From Polytrichum commune (Eukaryota; Streptophyta; Polytrichopsida; Polytrichales; Polytrichaceae): a stretch of DNA of 64,000 nucleotides. Every line of letters starts with the position of its first letter. Positions within the stretch are counted from its first letter, which is position 1. This document shows positions 1-12,682 of the stretch, one piece after another. The stretch lies in NCBI GenBank assembly GCA_950295325.1, contig OX485804.1, positions 19,966,001 through 20,030,000 on the forward strand. The letters are read 5' to 3'. A model generated the notes under the pieces. That model saw nothing but the letters and a program-made list of their open reading frames with translations. It searched no databases and had not been told where the DNA came from. A program made the translations under genes and the position numbers.

Positions 1-2974
1 CGTGGCGCATTTTTTTAGATTTTTTGTTTTGAGTTTTTCTATATCTATCCTCTTCAAGAGGGGATTTGAAATTACTATACGTTTAGGGCCGGTTTACACG
101 GGGTCTCAAGTCCCACCCATGTGAACAAGTCCTAACTTGGAGGCAACATCCCAACTTTTGAGCCTCGAGCGGCCACAAAAATACGATTCACATGGGATTT
201 GGGACTTGCATGTGCGAAGTGCAATGACCTATGTAGAAGTCCTATCTCCAATGCAAAGGTCCAAGGGATCTCAAGTACAAGTTCTATCATCATGGAAGGG
301 CGCAAGCATGGTTAAGTACACAACTCCATTACCCTGCATAGGTTTAAGCAAAAGTGATTCAAAACTATATACTAATGTTGACTTTTGTGAAGGAAAAAAT
401 CATAAACATTTGAAAAAAACGCATTCATCTACAAAGCCAAGCAATTTATGTTGTCAAAAAAACAATCAAGAAAAGTCTACATATTTTAGAAGAAAGTGCA
501 AGTAGTGTGCAAGTAGTATTCAACACATAATTGTCTTGATTTGTTTAAAACATGATGAAAGTACATTAAATTCATGTTTTTCCTAAAAAAATTGTAATTG
601 TGCCTTCAGGTTTACAATGAATTGAAGGAATATGAAAAGAAAATCCAACTTCAAAATATTTGAAGTCATGAAATAAATGTCCAAAACTAGAATTGGCCAT
701 TACCTTTTGAGCACTATTTTTAATGATAAGTTGTGAAGATCTCATCTTGATATTCTATATTTGAATACCTAACACAAAAATGGAGGGCACTATGAGAAAA
801 TCCAATTTAACAAACATTTTGCTACTACTTTTTGGGCATTTGACCAAAAAATGTATGTTTTTAGTATATATCAGAGCATTTTTCTGTATACTTGACTATG
901 CTTGCTCTTGGAAGTATGTGTCTACCCTCTTCTCAAATTTTATAGCCATGGATTAAAGAAGATACCATATTCTTGTTGATCTTGCTCTCTTCATGGTTAT
1001 AAAACATATGTTGTCATCTTATTGGCATTTCAAAAAAATGTTAGATATGAACCAAATGATGAAATGATGTTGATGGTTGTTTTCATTCTTGAAAGAGGTC
1101 ACATGAACACTCCATGGTCTTTATGGAAATATGAAAGGGTAGGTGGATATGTAGAGCAAAATGTTTTTAGCTGATTTTTGTAGAATATGTTTAAGAAGCA
1201 TATGTGAGTGAATCTTCCCATGTTTACATAATTGTGCACAATTTTAGGGCATGTTTTGGAAAAATTTGACTCGAATATGAAAAAAATGTATTTCCATATA
1301 TATTACAGTTGTTTTGACATTAGCATGATTAAGAAGAGATAATACTTTGATAATGTGTGCTAATTTATATAGGTAAGCACATAGCACTTCTTCAATAATT
1401 ATAAGAAAATGTTGTGAAGCTATTAAAAATCATGTAAGGCCTTTGGTTTTTAAGAAAGCAACATTAGCTCGTATTAAAAAAATTGCCTCTGATTTAAAAA
1501 ATCTTCATGGCATTCCATATGTGTTGGAGACAATTGGTAGAAGTCACATCCGGGCAGTTCACTTAAATACATTTTCAAAACGACGTGCGGCATAATATAG
1601 GAATGATTGAATTTGATTGATAAAGAATAAATAAGAGAATTCCAAATAATGAAGGGTCCATCAAAAGTAGACAATCTCATTACAAGTAAGGTAGATAGGT
1701 TCAAAATGTGGGCCATTCCTTTTTTTGCAAAAATAATGTAGGGGTTGAAAATAAGGATCTTAGGATGTATGTTTAGTAGGATCAATTTTGTATGCATGCC
1801 TCACGAAGGATGGATCAGAAATGGCTCATCATATACCCAAAAATGGATGAAATCGCAACGCCTGTTACTAGTCGTCTTCCTACACTGTCATTCGTAAAAA
1901 AAACCTAGGGTTTTGTTCTTTCTTCGAGTTTGCTATGTTTTGGGCAACTTTTTGTTGAAGTTTCTCCTTGTTGAAGTTTATGGTAACAATGTCCAGCAAG
2001 TATGTCTTGTTGTAGTTGGTTAAGGATCTCTTTTGTAGAGTCTTCTTTGAAGTTTCTTTAGGATCAGGGGTGGCCATGAAGATATAAGGTTTTGATTTTC
2101 TTAGTTGTTTTGGAGGCATTTTAGGATCTAAAGGTTCTATGCACAGCTTTTGATTGATTATTTTGCTTCAGCTGGGGCAACCATATTGGTGTTTACGGAT
2201 GACAATTCAAATGAAGATGTGGATTATGGAAGGCGATTCTACTGTGCCGTTGTATTACAACAAGTTGAAGGTTTTTGAGGAGGAAATGTACACCTCGCTC
2301 TGGGTTCGTATAGGATAGGGTTACATAGGTTTGTTTTATTTTACAAACCCTAAATCCACCTACACAGACTTGTAGGAAACCACAATAATTTTGCATAGCT
2401 ACAATAGTTGCGATTTATTGTGTGTTTGGATCAGACTTTTATACAACGGGTGTTGTGTTTATGAACATATGCTTACTCTTGTTGTGTTTCTACCCTAAGC
2501 CTTCTTTTTATGCATGAAGGTTATGTTCTATGGGCTGTAAAATTGCAAATTCTAAATTGTATTATGCTTAAGTATTCTTGTGTTCTTCATCAATTGCAAT
2601 TGTATGATATGCATTATGTTATCACACTTGTTCTTATGTGATGTAGTTAATGATAAACATATTTTGCACAAGTTAAGATTTGTTTTGGTAAGCACAAGTC
2701 TTTTAACTGTATGATAAGTTTTTGCACTTAGTTTTTGCAATGGTATCTATGCTTTATGCTTTTTTGTTGCCATGTTTTTCCCCACCAATTTTGCATTGCA
2801 TACACTTTCAAATTTAAAAAAATAATTAAAAAGAATGTAGACTACAAAAAATTGCAATGACACATGCAATATAAATAATGGTAGGTTGCAAAAAAAAAAA
2901 TTAGGCCATTTTAGAGAACTAACTTGTTAAAGGGAGCTTTTAATTCATGCATCGGAGGTAAATACCCCTTAAAC
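1..2974. other. Gene-poor AT-rich sequence
   Basis: No reading frame here resembles a protein I recognise, and the open frames are short and AT-rich. At 83-85 a TTA is followed by GGGCCGGTTTACACGG from 86, which looks like the left end of a PIF/Harbinger-type element related to those at 12143 and 41671. A sequence resembling the matching right end lies near 6865-6895, but I could not show that the two belong together. Confidence 0.5.
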
Positions 2975-3030
2975 AAATACCCCTTTGCCACACGTGGTGC
3001 ACAAAAATCCTATAGAGTGACCTACCCAAG
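2975..3030. mobile_element. Orphan terminal repeat of an 8-bp-TSD MITE family
   Basis: Read on the minus strand from 3030, this stretch starts CTTGGGTAGGTCACTC. That matches the terminal inverted repeats of the elements at 3532-4323, 5873-6548 and 24101-24362. The sub-terminal part (an AAATACCCCTTT block and a CACGTG-like segment) is also shared. I did not find a matching left end, so this is a truncated copy or one whose other end has decayed. Confidence 0.5.
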
Positions 3031-3531
3031 AAGTCATATTTCCATCATTGCAATTTTTTGGGGATTTGGCAATATATTATTATAGGAAGAAACTTTATTC
3101 GACATTACTTCAAGGGATTGTAAATACACAATACAAATTTAAGCATTATGATTTTGGATGGGTTGACCGTATATGATTGGATTTTATTTCAAAAGATAAA
3201 AATAAAAATAAAAGACTATGAGAGGAGTTTTTGTCCATTACAAGTTTATTGGCAAATACAACTTATCCTATATGACCCTAATTTTACTCGCCTTTCAAAG
3301 ATGAGAAAGACGGACTATTATGTGAGAGAGTACATTGAAATTCTGTATAATTAAACATATGTATGATAGTTGAATGAGTACTTGGTATATGGAAAGGAAG
3401 GAGGAAATATTGCTAAAAATAATTGACATGTGTTTATAACATGAATATGAAATTGTCACTGGATGCATCTCAATTCATAATTTGTATATTATTCCTAGAG
3501 ATGATTTTGATATGACATAGGGTACATAAGT

Positions 3532-4323
3532 CCAGGGTAGGGCACTCGCGAAAATTTATTAAACCATGTGAGAAAGAATGTAGGGTATTTTTTATTCATT
3601 TGTGAGAAAATTTATACAATTCTTCGTTATAATGAAGCACCTCTTCAATTACAAAGTTGTGTGTATAAAAAAATAAGGGTACCATATAATGCATCAATTT
3701 ATCTAATTCTTTCAATCTAAAATAGGGTTATGAATAGTAGGTAGAGAAAAAAATATTAAGGCAGAGGTATACAATACATTTTATGAAAAACTATCCATTT
3801 TCAATCCAAATTCCTCAATGAAAAATTTGAATGACAAGGGTTTTGGTGTTCTTTGCTTTGTGCGTTGTATCTTTGATTTTTGCCTAGGGTTGCTTGTGCC
3901 AATGCAGCGCTGCTTGTGAGGCAGGATTTGCTTGCTTCAATTTGTTTGATTTGAACATTGTTTGATGTATGTTTTGGAACAATAGGAGGTCCTAATAATG
4001 CTTCAAGTTTTTATGTTTTGGTACATTGTTTGATGTCTTCAGTCTAGACATGGTTTATTGAATTTTCACTACAAACTTTCAAGAGTCCTATGATTCGTCA
4101 TTCATGGGGTCAAATATAAAAATTATATGGAACATAGGGTACTAGAAACTAGTTCACTTGCGACTTTATAAAAACAAATAGGATCATCTAAAATGACAAA
4201 ATTTAGATTTATCTGTACTGATAGGGTGTAAAGAATTATAATTTCTTAGATAAATAGCCCCATGATAAATACCCTTCCGTCGCACATGGGTTATTAAATA
4301 CATGTATGAGTGCCCTACCCGGG
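3532..4323. mobile_element. Non-autonomous TIR element with 8-bp target duplication
   Basis: The left end reads CCAGGGTAGGGCACTC. The right end, read inward on the other strand, is CCCGGGTAGGGCACTC. The element is flanked on both sides by ACATAAGT (3524-3531 and 4324-4331). An 8-bp duplication with C-rich terminal repeats fits the hAT superfamily. The 792-bp interior shows no transposase frame. It belongs to the same family as 5873-6548 and 24101-24362. Confidence 0.82.
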
Positions 4324-4331
4324 ACATAAGT

Positions 4332-5864
4332 AAAATTAGAATCACAAATTGAAGCAAATTTTGCATTAGGAGATTTCCAAAACATAACCATCTTTCATAT
4401 AATATAATCAACAATTAAGGAGGTGTGAGTGCTACAAAGAGGGGTTGTGGAAGATAATTTTATTGAAGAAGGACATGAAGGCCTTGATGAGGAGATAAAA
4501 AATAAAAATCAACATGAAGAAGAAGAAACCAGAAAAAGAAATGAAGAGATAGTACCAAAAATATTGCATGAAGCAACTTAGGTACATCATATATTAGCCA
4601 CAAATTTTTACACAGTAAAATTATCTAGAGAATGAACAATACAGTTTGAAGTATCCTCACATTCCTACTAGTGATATCTACTATATCTTATTTATAAGTC
4701 TATCTATCTGATAATCCATTCTTTCTAGTAAAACATTTGTATTTCAAAGGTTTTAATCATGTCAATATTATATTCTATATTCTTCTCAAAAATACCAATG
4801 GATTCTTATAAAGTAAAACATAATTATTTAAAGTTGAAAGAGGATTTGATTGATATGTGTTGGTCTTTTCTTTAAAAAAAATTACTCTAACTTGATGGAA
4901 TATATATATCATTTGTCATTGTAATTACATGTTTTATGACTTGACATATTTAATGCCACCACTAGTTAATAGATTTGTAAAATTTTAATTCATGTCTATC
5001 ATTCTTCAAAACCCCATTATCCAATTTGTCCTCTTTATATTGCTTGAAAAGTGCAAAAAAATATTCTTGTGAGGTGTACTAGATCTTAAATATCTATGAA
5101 CGAATGCAACTATTATTGCATGAAGACGCAACCATATATCAATTCCTAGAGTGAAATGAATGAAGATGTTAGCACACAATGATAGAAATTGAAGAAATTT
5201 GAAAAAAAATCAAGAAGAAAAAATATGGTTCGATCATATAGATTTACATTATGATAGACTAGAGTAAGGCTCCAATCAACCCTCTCCAAAGAGCCTTATC
5301 CACCTAGTGGGGTGAAAATGATGCCCAAGATGAAAACCCCAATTTGAAACTTATAGTTTGCCAAAAAAACATAATTTACTTTTGTTTTGTCATTCTTCAC
5401 AACTTTTCATTTCTATCTCTCCGCGCAAAGCAATTAATGTGTCCACATTACTATCCTTTCATTGAGAGCTTCGCCCCAACACTTCATCTTCATCTTTACA
5501 TTCTTCTTGGTTGTCATTGTTGTAGGTGTTCTTGGAGCCATTGTTTTTGGGTGTTGCTATTTGTCTTGTGCCAAGTGTTTTTCTACTTAGGTGCACTTAA
5601 AGTTTGTAAGTCCTCTTCTTCACCTACTTCTATCACATTATTTTCCAGTTATCAATATGTTTTTTTCACTATCAATAATTGTGCCCCCAATTTCAAGAAA
5701 ATTTAAATCTTCTCCTTGAAATTTAAGTGGAGGAAATGCACTATATGATATGTTAGAAAAAAACATGCCTTTCTAGAACCATGAAATCCTCTTGTGTACT
5801 TTCCGAAAATTGGTTTCCAAAAACACCCCTCTATTTTTATCATAACAATCCTAATATTTCAATA
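4332..5864. other. AT-rich intergenic sequence
   Basis: I see no recognisable coding frame, RNA gene or repeat boundary in this stretch. A 120-codon frame at 5344-5706 is rich in Cys, Phe and Leu, resembles nothing I know and has no supporting context. Confidence 0.4.
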
Positions 5865-5872
5865 ATCTATAT

Positions 5873-6548
5873 CATGGGTACGCAACTCCCATATTATATG
5901 GCCTTGATTATAATCACTTATAATGTAGTTTGGTCCAATCTCAATTGATATTATTTTTATTTTTATTTTAAATACCCTTGTAGTCCTTCTAAGAAGGAAT
6001 TCAAAAATGTAATTATATAAAGAAAACGAATATTCCTAAAAGTATATAATTGCATTAAAAACCTAATTATATGAGTTTTTTCAATACATGTAGCATAGGT
6101 GAAGGAACCCAACTTTTTGGGCTTTTTAAAACAAATTTAGGATTTTTATTATTATAAATAAAACATTGCAAATGATTTTTAATTTTAATTAGAGGCAACT
6201 ACTCGTGTGGATTTTTTTAAATTATAGATAGAAAACTTATTGGTTTAACTATTGGGATAGAAGACTGTTGATTTGTGTTAGAATATGGTTGAGGTATGTG
6301 ATTTTTTAGACCATATACATCATATGGTACCCCAGGTATGCAAGGGTGTTTCAAATCTTTATATATGTTGTAGCGTTTTTTTTTATATATTAAAAACATG
6401 CAAACCAACTTTTTCTACATCTCATTTTATTCAATTTGGTCTTCACCCAATTCTTTGGTATTTTTATATATATAATTTATAAACCCATCCTCTATGCCAT
6501 TTTAATGTCGATGCCCTTTCCGTATAATATGGGAGTTGCGTACCCGGG
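5873..6548. mobile_element. Non-autonomous TIR element, same family as 3532-4323
   Basis: The left end is CATGGGTACGCAACTCCC and the inverted right end is CCCGGGTACGCAACTCCC; the similarity continues for about 28 bp. The flanks are ATCTATAT (5865-5872) and ATCTACAT (6549-6556), an 8-bp duplication with one mismatch, so the insertion is probably old. The 676-bp interior has no convincing coding frame. The terminal pattern (C, two variable bases, GGG, then a block ending ACTC) unites it with the other copies. Confidence 0.78.
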
Positions 6549-6556
6549 ATCTACAT

Positions 6557-9500
6557 ACCCTACACTACAAATCAGAAGATACAATCACACCATAATAAAA
6601 GGCATGAAAGAAAGAGCAAGGAAGGGTGGAAAAGAAGGAGAAGAAGTAGAAGACAATCCACCTTGTCCACCATCTAGGGCTCAAAACGGTTCTTTTCATC
6701 TAACAATCCAGATCTTATCATATCGTGTCAGATCTTAGCGAGAATTTCCTTGGCACTTGTGTTGAAAGTTGGGGTCTAGCTTTTTGCTCAACCCAGCTCT
6801 CAACACACGCCCCGAACCTTGCATCCAAAAAGTGTGACAATGTAGGCATTCATGTCATACTGGGGACTTAGGGCTTGAGACCCGTGTGAAGTGGTAAGTG
6901 CCAACATTCATGCTCTCAACGGTTGAGATTGCTCGGATTGGCGTCAAGTATATTGGGAGCCGTGTGAAGCGGCCCGGCCCGGAGTTGACGTGACGTGTGA
7001 CACTCGTCTAACCTAGATATTATTAAGCTGCTCTCACAGCACATGTTGTATACTGAAAGGTGAGAGAAAGAGATCCAACAAGTAAGTGGACTATATGCAA
7101 TGTTGTGGATACCCCAGTACATGGACCAATTTCTCCTTCTAATGTGTTCCATTCCAGCTTCCAGGGACCTTTATTTTGAAGTGAATATTTTAATGGAATC
7201 ACTTTGAAGGCCAGCTTGTGGTCCTTGTGAAGATCTCCTGCTTCGCTCTCACAAGAAACGTATGATCATTTCGTTGCACACTAGAAAACTTTAGTGTTCT
7301 TGTGAATCTTTGCCCACTTCACTATTAGAAAACTATGCCAAAAAGAATCAGAACGGAAACTGGTTGCAGTTCTTTTGACCATCCTGATCTACAGTCGCTA
7401 AACAATTGCAGATTTTTTTATTTTATTTTTTTTAGCGACTAAAAGTTTAGGAATTTGGGGGCGTGTAGTGCACCATTAGAAAGGTCTTGGAAATACCTTT
7501 CCGACGGTATATTACACGCCCATGAATTCTTAAATTACAGTCGCAAGATGAACATATGTAGTCATTTAGCGTATGCAGATCAAACTGGTCAAAGATTTCA
7601 GCTGCGGGTTTTTTTAGGAATAGTTTTCTACTAGTGCTTGCAGTGTTTTTAAAACGTTTTGCTGCCTTACAAAATTCATTCTCCAAGGCAATCACATGCA
7701 GTTTGTGCTTGCAATTGGCTCAAGTTGATAGACCAATATTTGTGTCTTAATCGCATGACAGACTGTGGCACGTGTTGGGGATTGTTTAATATGAATATGT
7801 AATAAATTTCTTACTAAACATTTAGTACAAAGTTGCAACTATGACTTGCACAGATGCACACACAAAACACGGTTGTAAGTCGAAGGATACGACAACTGAT
7901 TTTTTATTTTTTATTTTTATTTTTTTTATACCTTCATATTCCCTTACATGAATGCATTTCAACTTCCTCTTCTCCATAATTAAGATGGCATGATACTTAA
8001 GGTACATGCATCTTAGATGGACAATTCTCTTCGGTTGGAGCCTTCTTGGGGGGCATCTTCAACACTCAGATTTTTTTAGTTACTTGCAAGTGTGTGGAGG
8101 AGATCGCAAAAGATCAACACCAACTCGGAGGTTCTTGACTTGGAAACATTCTAAGTGAGCTCCCAAAACTTGTGCTTTTGTGCTCCTAATATACCATTGA
8201 TCATAAAGTTGTCCCAAGGCATTTCATTCCAACTAGATGAGCGTCGCGTGTCACATAATGTCACAAACATCACCATCACAATCAACATGATGTGAGGTAA
8301 TTCCCTATTGCAACTTTCCTTTAGGGAACAATCTCTGCAAATGAAATGTGTTTTGTCATAGTCTTAAGAAGAAAAATCATGGAAAAAAAGTTGATCAATG
8401 CCTGGATAGACTGCCCATTGCAGTCCATTTTAGACAACATTAGTAAGAATAAACCCAAAGAAAAGTCAACTTCATGACATAACACAAGAGACTTGGGACA
8501 TGTGTTTGATGCTCTTTGAATCTCGCTCAACACACCATCACAAAAATGTATGTAATGCACATTTCCTAATCCTATGTAACAAAAGAGGGTGCCTAACAAA
8601 ACTTGTACAAGAATCATGAACTATTCTTCAGCATTTGAATGTAGTGGAAACATGAATATCATGCAAAGAAACAATGATTATTGATGAAGGGTTCACCCTT
8701 CAAGATTACCAATTTGTAATTTGGTTATCAAGAAAGAAACCTTATCAAAAATAACAATTACTGATATTGAACATAACATGTCTTGAATTGTTGCAAATTG
8801 TTTGAACATCCTATGTAATGAACCTCACCACTGCGATGGATATTGTGTTATTTTTATTTCTGATTGAAGATTGGGGGGAAGGGGGGGGGGTAACCTTCTT
8901 CAACATGGCCAAATTGAGCTCGTCCATAGAGCCACATGGAGTGCACTTAGTGTGGAAGATAGATGTTTATATACTTAAGGTATGCACTTAGAATAATGGA
9001 TAATGCACTTAGAATAATGGATAATGCACTTAAGGTATTTATTTGGAACCTATTCCTTTTCCTTAAGTTAATTTTTTTTGGGAACGTTTAAATTATAATA
9101 TAATCTCAAAATTTTAGTTTTTTCATGAATGGAGGCTATATATCTCATGGTTTGGTTTTATTAATTCCGTAAATCAACTTTTTATCTACTAAGTTTACCA
9201 AAGACAACAAATTTGCATGTATAGTTTGGTGCCAACAACTTCTTTAGTTCATCAAGTATTACAAGAGAACTCCAAAAATTGAGAAAATAAAAAATTCATA
9301 AGGGTTATCAAAACTCAACAAAATCATGGCACCAACCTCATGCAAAAAGCTTGAAGCATTATTAAGGAGACACAAAGGTTCATGCTAACCACCGAATTCA
9401 CATGGATTTAATGTCAATGTCTACCACTCAAATTTCAATTGAAAAAAAAAACGGCAACAATGTTTGACTCCCTTTTGACTAACATGAACCCTAAAACTTT

Positions 9501-10816
9501 GCATGAACCCTTAGCAACCAAACATGTAAGGAAGAGGATGATTCTATGTGAAACCCCTACCCAACCCAATACATAACTCATACCTAACAATATCCTTGAG
9601 GAAATTACCCGATATTTCCCAATACCCACCTTACAACACATACCCAACCTTTTTCTATGACATGATCCTAAGCATCTCCCACCTATACTAATTTTAATAA
9701 TTTTATACTAACCTCCATTGTCTAAACCCTTGCTTTTTCTTTATCTTTTATGAGTTCATGCTACATATTCTTGTCTTTAGAAGTTGAATTTTTGAATTTT
9801 ATGAACAAAGTGGACCCTTCCCTCTCTCTCACATAATTTACAAGACGTACATTACATGCATTCCTTGAGCATATAGTGGAAATCTATGGCCTTCCTAGGG
9901 GGCCTTTGTGCTTGCGAGCATCAAAGAAAACAAAGTCTGTAGAAATTTACAAGTATTCCAACTTAAAAACGTGAAGCCAATTTTTACATCATTTTCAATG
10001 TTGTTTATTTACGGGATGTGGACTAGTGGGTTTCACAACCCACACTTAGTTCAAAGGTAACATTATGTGTAGCAATGCCCCTATCTTTGCACAACCAAGG
10101 CCACGCATGAGTTAGTCCAATTTCCTTCAATAGACCTAAGTGCAAGGCCATGTGCTCCCCTACAAGGTACCCCAAACCCTAGAGAAGCTAGGGTTTTGCA
10201 TCGGGGGTCACCCCAACTCACTGCCTTAGGGACTTACCTTGAACTTCTTGCAAGATAGCATTACCAGTGAATGTTTTGGGGGTTATTTATCGCTCAAAAC
10301 AGTATAAATTTATGTGGTGAAGGAATGTTTGACTACATATTTCCTCTTTGAACGAATGGTATTGTTGAAAGCTTCTTCTCAATTTTGGAAAGGTACCACT
10401 CAGTTTTGGATGAAAAGATGCAATTCATCTTATTTTTCATCTTTGATTAGTATGGATGTAAATGGCTACTTTTATCTTGAGTAGATTGCATACTACATTG
10501 AGGGATGGTGTTTCACAAAAATTTCCATCCCTTACCACTCACTAACCTCAGGACCCTTTCTCTTGTGTTTAAGACATACCCTCACTAGTATGGGACACTA
10601 AGGAGCCTAAAAGCTCCACCGGGACTAGCCACACTAGTCTCGGGAGTGGGGAAAGTTTCGGGACACCATCGTGACTTAACTCCACTTCCCCACTTGTATA
10701 AGCTTCTCATCCTCCACAAAGGGCCCCCCCACCTCACTATCAAATCATGAAATGCCCACCCCAAAGTGAGGCCAACAACTATTTTTTGGGCTATCCTCTT
10801 GAATGCCCTAAGATAC
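6557..10816. other. Gene-poor sequence with minor repeats
   Basis: No recognisable gene. A 22-bp unit (GCACTTAGAATAATGGATAAT) occurs two to three times in tandem around 8983-9040. A poly-G run lies at about 8880-8890. Around 6850-6985 are GTGTGAAG...GGCCC stretches resembling decayed Harbinger-type ends. Confidence 0.4.
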
Positions 10817-11215
10817 TTTGTAGGCCACATCCTAGTTAGATCGGGATTTGTCTTACACCTTTGAGAATCCTTGGAATTGCTTTTTCCAATCGTAGTCCAA
10901 TCACCCCAACATGATAAGATTCGATTTTAGGCCACTAGAAGGGTGTTGATGCCTCTAGGAGGTGATGTGAGGCTCTTCTTTGGACAACCCTCACACTTAG
11001 CTATTGCTCTTGTGAGCTTTAACAAGATTTGTAGGCCACGTGCCCTGTTAGATCGGAATTTGTCTTAGACTTTTGAGAATCCCTTGAAAATACCCTTGTA
11101 AGAGAAGTTCAATCACTTGAACATCATAAGATCTCAACTTTAGGCATAAAAGAGTGTTATTGCCTCTAGAAAGCAACGTGAGCCTCTTTTTGGGACAACC
11201 CTTACATTTAACCAA
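10817..11215. repeat. Diverged tandem duplication, ~211-bp period
   Basis: The block starting TTTGTAGGCCAC at 10817 recurs at 11028. Shared landmarks in the same order include GTTAGATCGG, TTTGAGAATCC, the ATCATAAGAT-like segment and TTGCCTCTAG. The copies differ by many substitutions and small indels, so the duplication is old. It has no coding capacity. Confidence 0.7.
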
Positions 11216-12142
11216 CTCAAATCATCCGAAATCGTTTAAAAGAGAGAGTAGTAGATATAGCTACAATCCCAAGAGAAAATGTAGCAAGTGTGGCGAGCTT
11301 GAAATTTTTCATGGAGTCTATAGTGGCTACATGTAGGAGATTTGAACGTGTATTAGGCAAGCACACAAAACCATTGTGTCACTTTGAGGTAGCGACTTCA
11401 CATGGAACATGGGAAAAACCCAAGGCCACATATAGACATTGACAAGAGGGACGAGCAGTGACCCTGCACATAGAACTATTAGTCAATAAGTGGCCCTAAT
11501 TAAGTAGACAGCGCAATGATCGGGGAGAATCGGCAGTTAGTTTACAGATGAACTGGTTGAGTTTGAGAAATAACCAGTTGAAGTTCAAGACTGCAGGAAA
11601 AGTACCGATCGTTTTAGAGGAATCTATAGAAGAATATACCCAATTTTAATAAAGGAAAACCGAAGGGTGCCAACATGTAAGCGGTTGGGCTTGCAAACAC
11701 CATGATCTCAACCAATTAGTGTGCCCAACAAATCTCCCCGATCACTGGATGAGTGCACTCCTTAACTCTGGAATGCTCAAGTTCCTCTACGATTCCTCAA
11801 ATTGACTTAGAGGATGACAAAGCATAGATCACTATATTCGTTAATTGGAGACTTTGGAAAGTCTCAAAATAAACTTTACTCATAGTTTGGGATGCAATAT
11901 TGTGAACGTGGGGAACATTGGTAATGAACTTTCTACATATTCATGCATGAGGAGTATATATATTTCTAAATAAATATATCATAATCAAAATATGCACTAA
12001 ACACAATATCAGACTTGAAGTCCTTGATTAGTCTCGAAATCATGGAAAAGTCTCCAATTAATAAATATAGTGATATAGGCATTGAATGACAAGTCCATGC
12101 AGCCTACATTATTAACCTTCCATACCCTTACAAGGTGATTTA

Positions 12143-12679
12143 GGGTCGCTTTACACCTAGAGGCCACGCCAATTCCCCTCGAGCCCGATTGTATGACTTT
12201 CAGCCCCTTTTGGGTTGGAGGCAGGCCTCAACTACACATTATAATAAGATTATAATGGGGGTCAATTTTTCAATATGTAAATGCCTTAGGGCCAAGAAGC
12301 TAGGCCGATTCCATAAATCTAGCATAATCCAACGGATGTAGCATAATCTAGCATAGAGCTAGATTCATATTTCCACATAATCCAATGGATATAGTTCGTT
12401 GGAAAAATCATGTTTTACTTTTAAAAAGTTTTTATTTTTAAAATATGACATTGGCCCCGAGGTCAAGAATTGGCCCTTCATTTTGGGTGCACCCAATTCA
12501 ACAAGCTTGGGCCGTGTCACACTATGCATTTTTTGATTAAAATTTTCATACCACCAAATCGGCCCGGCCTCTAGGTGTAAAAGGGTTGGGACCGATTTCA
12601 GCCTTTTGGCCCATCACAAGGGAGGATTTCAAGCCTCTTACACAACGAATTGACCCGGCCTCTAGGTGTAAAGCGGCCC
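12143..12679. mobile_element. PIF/Harbinger-like MITE with TTA target duplication
   Basis: The left end is GGGTCGCTTTACACCTAGAG and the inverted right end is GGGCCGCTTTACACCTAGAG, so the repeats match at all but one base over 20. TTA lies immediately outside both ends (12140-12142 and 12680-12682), the 3-bp duplication typical of PIF/Harbinger. A second copy of the end sequence (GGCCTCTAGGTGTAAA) sits just inside the right end near 12566-12581, suggesting a rearranged or nested terminus. No transposase is present in the 537 bp. Confidence 0.8.
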
Positions 12680-12682
12680 TTA

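Noticed and set aside
137-505. 122-codon frame near the left edge
   Set aside because: No motif, Lys/Ser-rich, just inside a transposon-like end.
84-6895. A single 6.8-kb Harbinger element joining the ends at 86 and about 6895
   Set aside because: The right end is too diverged, the 3-bp duplication is unclear, and no transposase lies between.
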